A DNA stretch of 64,000 bases from Paenibacillus sp. FSL H7-0331. Its GTDB lineage: Bacteria; Bacillota; Bacilli; Paenibacillales; NBRC-103111. The stretch is taken from assembly GCF_001956045.1 (NCBI RefSeq), contig NZ_MRTH01000008.1:1-64000 (forward strand), given 5' to 3'. A program made the position numbers and the translations under genes. The notes under the pieces are model-generated. The model searched no databases. It was not told the DNA's origin and worked only from the letters and a program-made list of their open reading frames with translations. Below, piece after piece: positions 60,734 through 64,000 of this stretch (the first letter of the stretch is position 1; each line of letters starts with the position of its first letter).

Positions 60734-62635
60734 ATGTTTGATCAATTTGCAAAAGAGCATAATTTGAGTGAGCTATTGGTATCAGCGCAGCAGTTCCAAC
60801 CGTACCCAAAAGCTGCAGAGCGTGAGTTCTGGGAGAAGCTCCCGCAGGAGGCACGTGCGACCTGGATAGGCTGGGCGGAGGAACGATTGGATTATACATG
60901 GCCGGCACTTCCAGCCGTTCGTTATATGGATTATGTGCGTAATGGCAATCGTACGCATTATGAAGAGGCTTATTTTGAAAGAAGAAGAGTATTAGGCGAT
61001 CTGCTGTTCGGAGAATGTGTCGAGGGTCAGGGCCGATTCTTCGAGCAAATCATGAATGGATTGTGGTGCTTATGTGAGGAATCGTATTGGGTGATTCCCG
61101 CTCATATGACGCTGTCCTCCCAGAGTGATGGTTATTCGCTGCCTGATGTCACGGAGCAGGTGATCGATTTATTTGCCGCGGATACGGGTGGTTTACTTGC
61201 CTGGGCGACATACTTGTTTAAAGATAAGCTGCAGGCGGAAAGCCCGATGATTCTGAAGCGTATTCGTTATGAGATGAACAGGCGTATATTTGAGCCTTAT
61301 TTGGAACGCGAGGATTTCTGGTGGATGGGCTATACGCCAAAACGCGTCAACAACTGGAATCCATGGATTCATTCCAATTGTTTGGCAGCTTTTCTGATAT
61401 TGGAGGAGGATGTGTCAGTCAGGAGCCGCGCTGTAGCGAAAGGCATGCAAAGTCTCGACAGCTTTATGGAGATCTATCATCCTGACGGTGGTTGTGATGA
61501 AGGGCCGGGTTATTGGGGGCGGGCAGGCGCATCCCTGTTCGATTGTTTGGAGCTTCTATATGAAGGGTCAGCAGGACGCATCGATTTTTACAAGGAGCCG
61601 CTTGTGCAGGAAATGGGCAAATATATTTATCGGGTGCATATTGCCGGTAACGATTTTGTTAACTTTGCCGATGGCGACGCGAGGCTGAGCCTGTCTGCTG
61701 ATGTGGTATATCGTTATGGAAAAAGAATTGAGGATTCACAAATGAGTGCGCTGGGTGCGTATACGTTTCAGGCTAATGGCATTACGCGTGATCGAATTTT
61801 TTCATGTACGAGGATACTTGGGGAGTTCACGAATTACACCGAGCTTACAGGGCAGCGGGCAATGGCACCCTTTGAACGGGATGTATGGCTGAAGGATACC
61901 CATATTTTTGTCGCAAGGGAGCACGAGGGGAGCTCGGCTGGACTGTATCTAGCAGCAAAAGGTGGTCACAACGATGAGAACCATAACCATAATGATGTCG
62001 GACATTATATTGTCTACTTCAACGGACATCCATTTTTCATTGATGCAGGCACGGAAAGCTACACAGCCAAAACCTTCAGCGAGCGGAGATACGAGATCTG
62101 GACGATGCAATCAGGCTACCACAGCTTACCGACTGTGAATGGCGTGGAGCAGCAGGATGGTGAGGCCTACAGGGCGACCGACGTCGAATACGTGAACACA
62201 GATTCAGCAGCCAACTTATCCTTGAATCTTACACCTGCATATCCTGAGTCGGCGGGGATCGAATTCTGGAAACGAAGCATCACTTTGCATCGGACACCAG
62301 GAGACCAGGCTTATGCTGAGATCAAGGATAGTTTTGAATTGAAAGAGGCATCAGCTGATGTGGTGTTTAACGGCTTGCTGCTTCCAACGCCACAGCTGCT
62401 AGAGGATGGACGCATTGAGCTAACGAATGAGCACGGCGAGCGGGTATGGATTCAGTATGCAGCCAATCGACTGCAAGCTGTGGTGGAGACGATCACGGTC
62501 AGTGATGCCAGAATGCAGTCCATATGGGGAGACACGTTATATCGGCTGCAGCTTCGTTTGCTGGAGCCTGTGCGGGCCGGAGAAGTCGTTGTAACAATTT
62601 CCGAGGCAATCACGGGTACAACTTCTGCTGTGTGA
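60734..62635 (+). CDS. Heparinase II/III-family protein
   Basis: A 633-residue protein. The N-terminal 350 residues are alpha-helical (toroid-like, rich in Trp and Tyr, e.g. WWMGYTPKRVNNWNPW). The C-terminal half is the heparinase II/III-like beta domain with GGHNDENHNHNDVGHY near 412-427, where histidines and an asparagine/aspartate set the metal or catalytic site, then FIDAGTESYTAKTF. Family members are polysaccharide lyases acting on uronic-acid polymers. No signal peptide is visible, so it should act on imported oligosaccharides in the cytosol. AAGGAG lies before ATG 60734. No transporter is adjacent. Confidence 0.85.
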   Translation: MFDQFAKEHNLSELLVSAQQFQPYPKAAEREFWEKLPQEARATWIGWAEERLDYTWPALPAVRYMDYVRNGNRTHYEEAYFERRRVLGDLLFGECVEGQGRFFEQIMNGLWCLCEESYWVIPAHMTLSSQSDGYSLPDVTEQVIDLFAADTGGLLAWATYLFKDKLQAESPMILKRIRYEMNRRIFEPYLEREDFWWMGYTPKRVNNWNPWIHSNCLAAFLILEEDVSVRSRAVAKGMQSLDSFMEIYHPDGGCDEGPGYWGRAGASLFDCLELLYEGSAGRIDFYKEPLVQEMGKYIYRVHIAGNDFVNFADGDARLSLSADVVYRYGKRIEDSQMSALGAYTFQANGITRDRIFSCTRILGEFTNYTELTGQRAMAPFERDVWLKDTHIFVAREHEGSSAGLYLAAKGGHNDENHNHNDVGHYIVYFNGHPFFIDAGTESYTAKTFSERRYEIWTMQSGYHSLPTVNGVEQQDGEAYRATDVEYVNTDSAANLSLNLTPAYPESAGIEFWKRSITLHRTPGDQAYAEIKDSFELKEASADVVFNGLLLPTPQLLEDGRIELTNEHGERVWIQYAANRLQAVVETITVSDARMQSIWGDTLYRLQLRLLEPVRAGEVVVTISEAITGTTSAV

Positions 62636-62685
62636 ATAAGAAGAGCTTCCAACAGAAAAATATAACAAACGAGCTCATGAACTAG

Positions 62686-62717
62686 CCAAATCATCTTGAG
62701 TGATTAAGATGATTTGG
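62686..62717. terminator. Hairpin between convergent genes
   Basis: CCAAATCATCTT (62686-62697) and AAGATGATTTGG (62706-62717) form a perfect 12-bp stem with an 8-base loop. It includes the stop codon of the minus-strand hydrolase gene. There is no long T-run, so termination strength is uncertain. Confidence 0.55.
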
Positions 62718-63717
62718 AGTTGACTGCAGCGCCATACTGACATACGAGATTGCCAAAGGTTTGGATATCATGGATATAATCATAAGTCGGCGGGTTTGGT
62801 TCTGTTTGATTCAGCATACGGACGGCGACTAGGTGATACGCAGGAATAACCAGCACGGCATTCCCATACAGCCCCAGGGATTGATAAGAACCTACAGGAA
62901 GCTGACCCCCGAGCTCGGACGTCGGACGCGGTATATCCTGCACCCACCAAAAGAAGCCGTTTCTGGTTATTGTCTGATTAAGTGCTGCGGGGGTAGTAAT
63001 GGAACAGCAGGTATTGAATACGGTGCTTGGTATGATTTGTTTGCCTTTGTACATACCTTTCGTTAGGTGAAGATATCCCCAATAGGCTAATTCCCTCGTA
63101 CTGGCAAAGAGATTAGCTTCGCTGCCCTGATCGGATGAGTAAGCTTCATGAAGCCAAACCAAATGGTCTTGTTCTTCTTGTACCCACCCTGTCTCTGTGA
63201 ATCCATAAGGTACAAAAAAACGTTCCTGCATCACTTGAGCAAGCGGCTGGTCAAACACATTTCGTACCATTTGGATGAGCAGATTGACACCCTCATTATT
63301 GTATTTCCATTCGGTCCCTGGAGGGAACAGTCGTTGATTGTGTCCCCTAAGACTATGGGTATGCGTTAATAAATGCCGAAGGGTTGTATGGCTTAATAGT
63401 TCGGGGTCGTAATCCGCTATGTATTCCGTTACCGGGTCATCGATGCTTTTTATTTTTCCTTCATATATAGCAAGACTGATTGCCGCACCGAGGTAAGTTT
63501 TGCGAACGGAGGCCACATTAAAACGGGACCTGGCATCGACTGTTCGACTTTCGCTTGAGCTTCCATGGCTGCCGGAATACCATTCGTTAACAATCTGTCC
63601 ATGATGAATGACGACCATCGATGCAGCTGTAGCTGAGATTAAATGCTGGATGGTTAGCATATACTGATTAAGTTCACCTAAGCTGTAGTGTGTCAATGTA
63701 CTTTTTTTCAGTTGCAT
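62704..63717 (-). CDS. Beta-lactamase-fold serine hydrolase (class C/EstB type)
   Basis: A 337-residue protein of the serine beta-lactamase/D-alanyl-D-alanine carboxypeptidase superfamily. The nucleophile motif SVRK (SxxK) is near residue 70, and the YxN motif is in KYNNEG near 140. The third motif, HxG-like, is not obvious. No signal peptide is visible at the preferred start 63717, chosen for AAGGAG nine bases upstream. The frame opens earlier, at 63783, with a short basic extension. Members include esterases and peptidases acting on diverse small substrates, so the function is open. Confidence 0.82.
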   Translation of the reverse strand: MQLKKSTLTHYSLGELNQYMLTIQHLISATAASMVVIHHGQIVNEWYSGSHGSSSESRTVDARSRFNVASVRKTYLGAAISLAIYEGKIKSIDDPVTEYIADYDPELLSHTTLRHLLTHTHSLRGHNQRLFPPGTEWKYNNEGVNLLIQMVRNVFDQPLAQVMQERFFVPYGFTETGWVQEEQDHLVWLHEAYSSDQGSEANLFASTRELAYWGYLHLTKGMYKGKQIIPSTVFNTCCSITTPAALNQTITRNGFFWWVQDIPRPTSELGGQLPVGSYQSLGLYGNAVLVIPAYHLVAVRMLNQTEPNPPTYDYIHDIQTFGNLVCQYGAAVNSKSS

Positions 63718-63915
63718 GGCAGTGGGCTCCTTCTTTTTAAATGGGAAGGGTTTACATGAGTAATTCGAGAGCAGTTTGAACAATCCTCCATGTCGAATTA
63801 GGAATTTTTACAAAATAAGGTATTGCTGTTCACGATGATCTACGGGGAAACCTTTATAATCGGTTGTTTGGTTCCCATTGTCTTGTCGTAATGATGAGTA
63901 AAGGAGAGATGCTGC

Positions 63916-64000
63916 ATGGAGAGTACAGGTGTGCCGGATCATGGTGCAAAACCTCATCAAGATGCATGGAAACAAGCTTTGGATCGCTTATATGAACAGT
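63916..64000 (+). CDS. Start of an unidentified gene, cut by the window edge
   Basis: ATG 63916 follows AAGGAGAG (63901-63908) and opens an uninterrupted frame to the window end. The 28 visible codons begin MESTGVPDHGAKPHQDAWK, which is too little to assign a family. The start signal is convincing, so a real gene is likely. Confidence 0.5.
   Translation, partial: MESTGVPDHGAKPHQDAWKQALDRLYEQ

Noticed and set aside
1..64000. Phage, transposase, integrase, CRISPR, tRNA or rRNA genes
   Set aside because: I looked for their hallmarks on both strands and saw none. The only repeat found is the palindromic element at 6.25 and 46.8 kb.

Overview
The window looks like a chromosome segment from a low-to-mid G+C Gram-positive bacterium, most likely Paenibacillus or a close relative in the Paenibacillaceae. 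This is an inference from gene style: strong AGGAGG-type ribosome binding sites, frequent TTG and GTG starts, lipobox-anchored solute-binding proteins, sugar ABC importers without their own ATPase, many regulators, and secreted glycan-active proteins. I see no rRNA, tRNA, CRISPR array, phage module or transposase.

Region 1-4.6 kb is a patch of broken genes: a C39-peptidase ABC transporter, a TetR regulator, a ydeI homologue and a purine permease / adenine deaminase chimera. Each keeps recognisable ends or blocks but has lost internal sequence. Intact genes sit among them: a quinone oxidoreductase divergent from a TetR regulator, and an SRPBCC protein. At 4.7-7 kb are an HtrA protease and a CPBP membrane protease. 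At 7.2-13 kb a minus-strand operon encodes a nickel/peptide-type importer (binding protein, permease, permease-ATPase fusion, ATPase) and a 2Fe-2S ferredoxin-like protein. It lies behind a clear cobalamin riboswitch, so cobalt or corrinoid supply is the likely role.

The most interesting part is 13.2-33.05 kb. It is a self-contained catabolic regulon of about 20 kb with an ABC sugar importer, four oxidoreductases, a threonine-synthase-like PLP enzyme, a metallo-beta-lactamase-fold hydrolase, an AstE/aspartoacylase-like deacylase, an N-acetylneuraminate-lyase-like aldolase, a secreted 987-residue sialidase-fold protein, RidA, an M81 (MlrC) metallohydrolase and a GSA-type aminotransferase. Two FadR-type GntR regulators lie in the middle. 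Seven intergenic copies of the palindrome TGGT-N3-ACCA precede its transcription units and a terminator closes it. I cannot name the substrate. The gene content suggests an extracellular glycan or glycoconjugate with amino, acyl or aminoacyl decoration, taken up and split by an aldolase, with nitrogen removed by the PLP/RidA enzymes.

Region 33.3-44.8 kb holds a MOSC protein, acetyltransferases, an AraC-regulated operon combining an ADP-ribosylglycohydrolase-fold enzyme with a sugar importer, a second DapA-family aldolase with a divergent LysR regulator, and an ankyrin protein. Region 45.4-54.6 kb is a dipeptide-type importer (binding protein, two permeases, two ATPases) flanked by two M20 peptidases, with a LysR gene. 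Region 54.7-64 kb has an AlkC/AlkD-like DNA repair protein, a three-gene ABC-2 exporter, a methyltransferase, a kinase-fold protein, a heparinase II/III-family protein, a beta-lactamase-fold hydrolase and the start of one more gene.

Two binding-protein genes (39.2 and 48.5 kb) are separated from their permease genes by strong hairpins, which probably raise binding-protein expression over permease. A palindromic repeat is shared by 6.25 kb and 46.8-46.9 kb.
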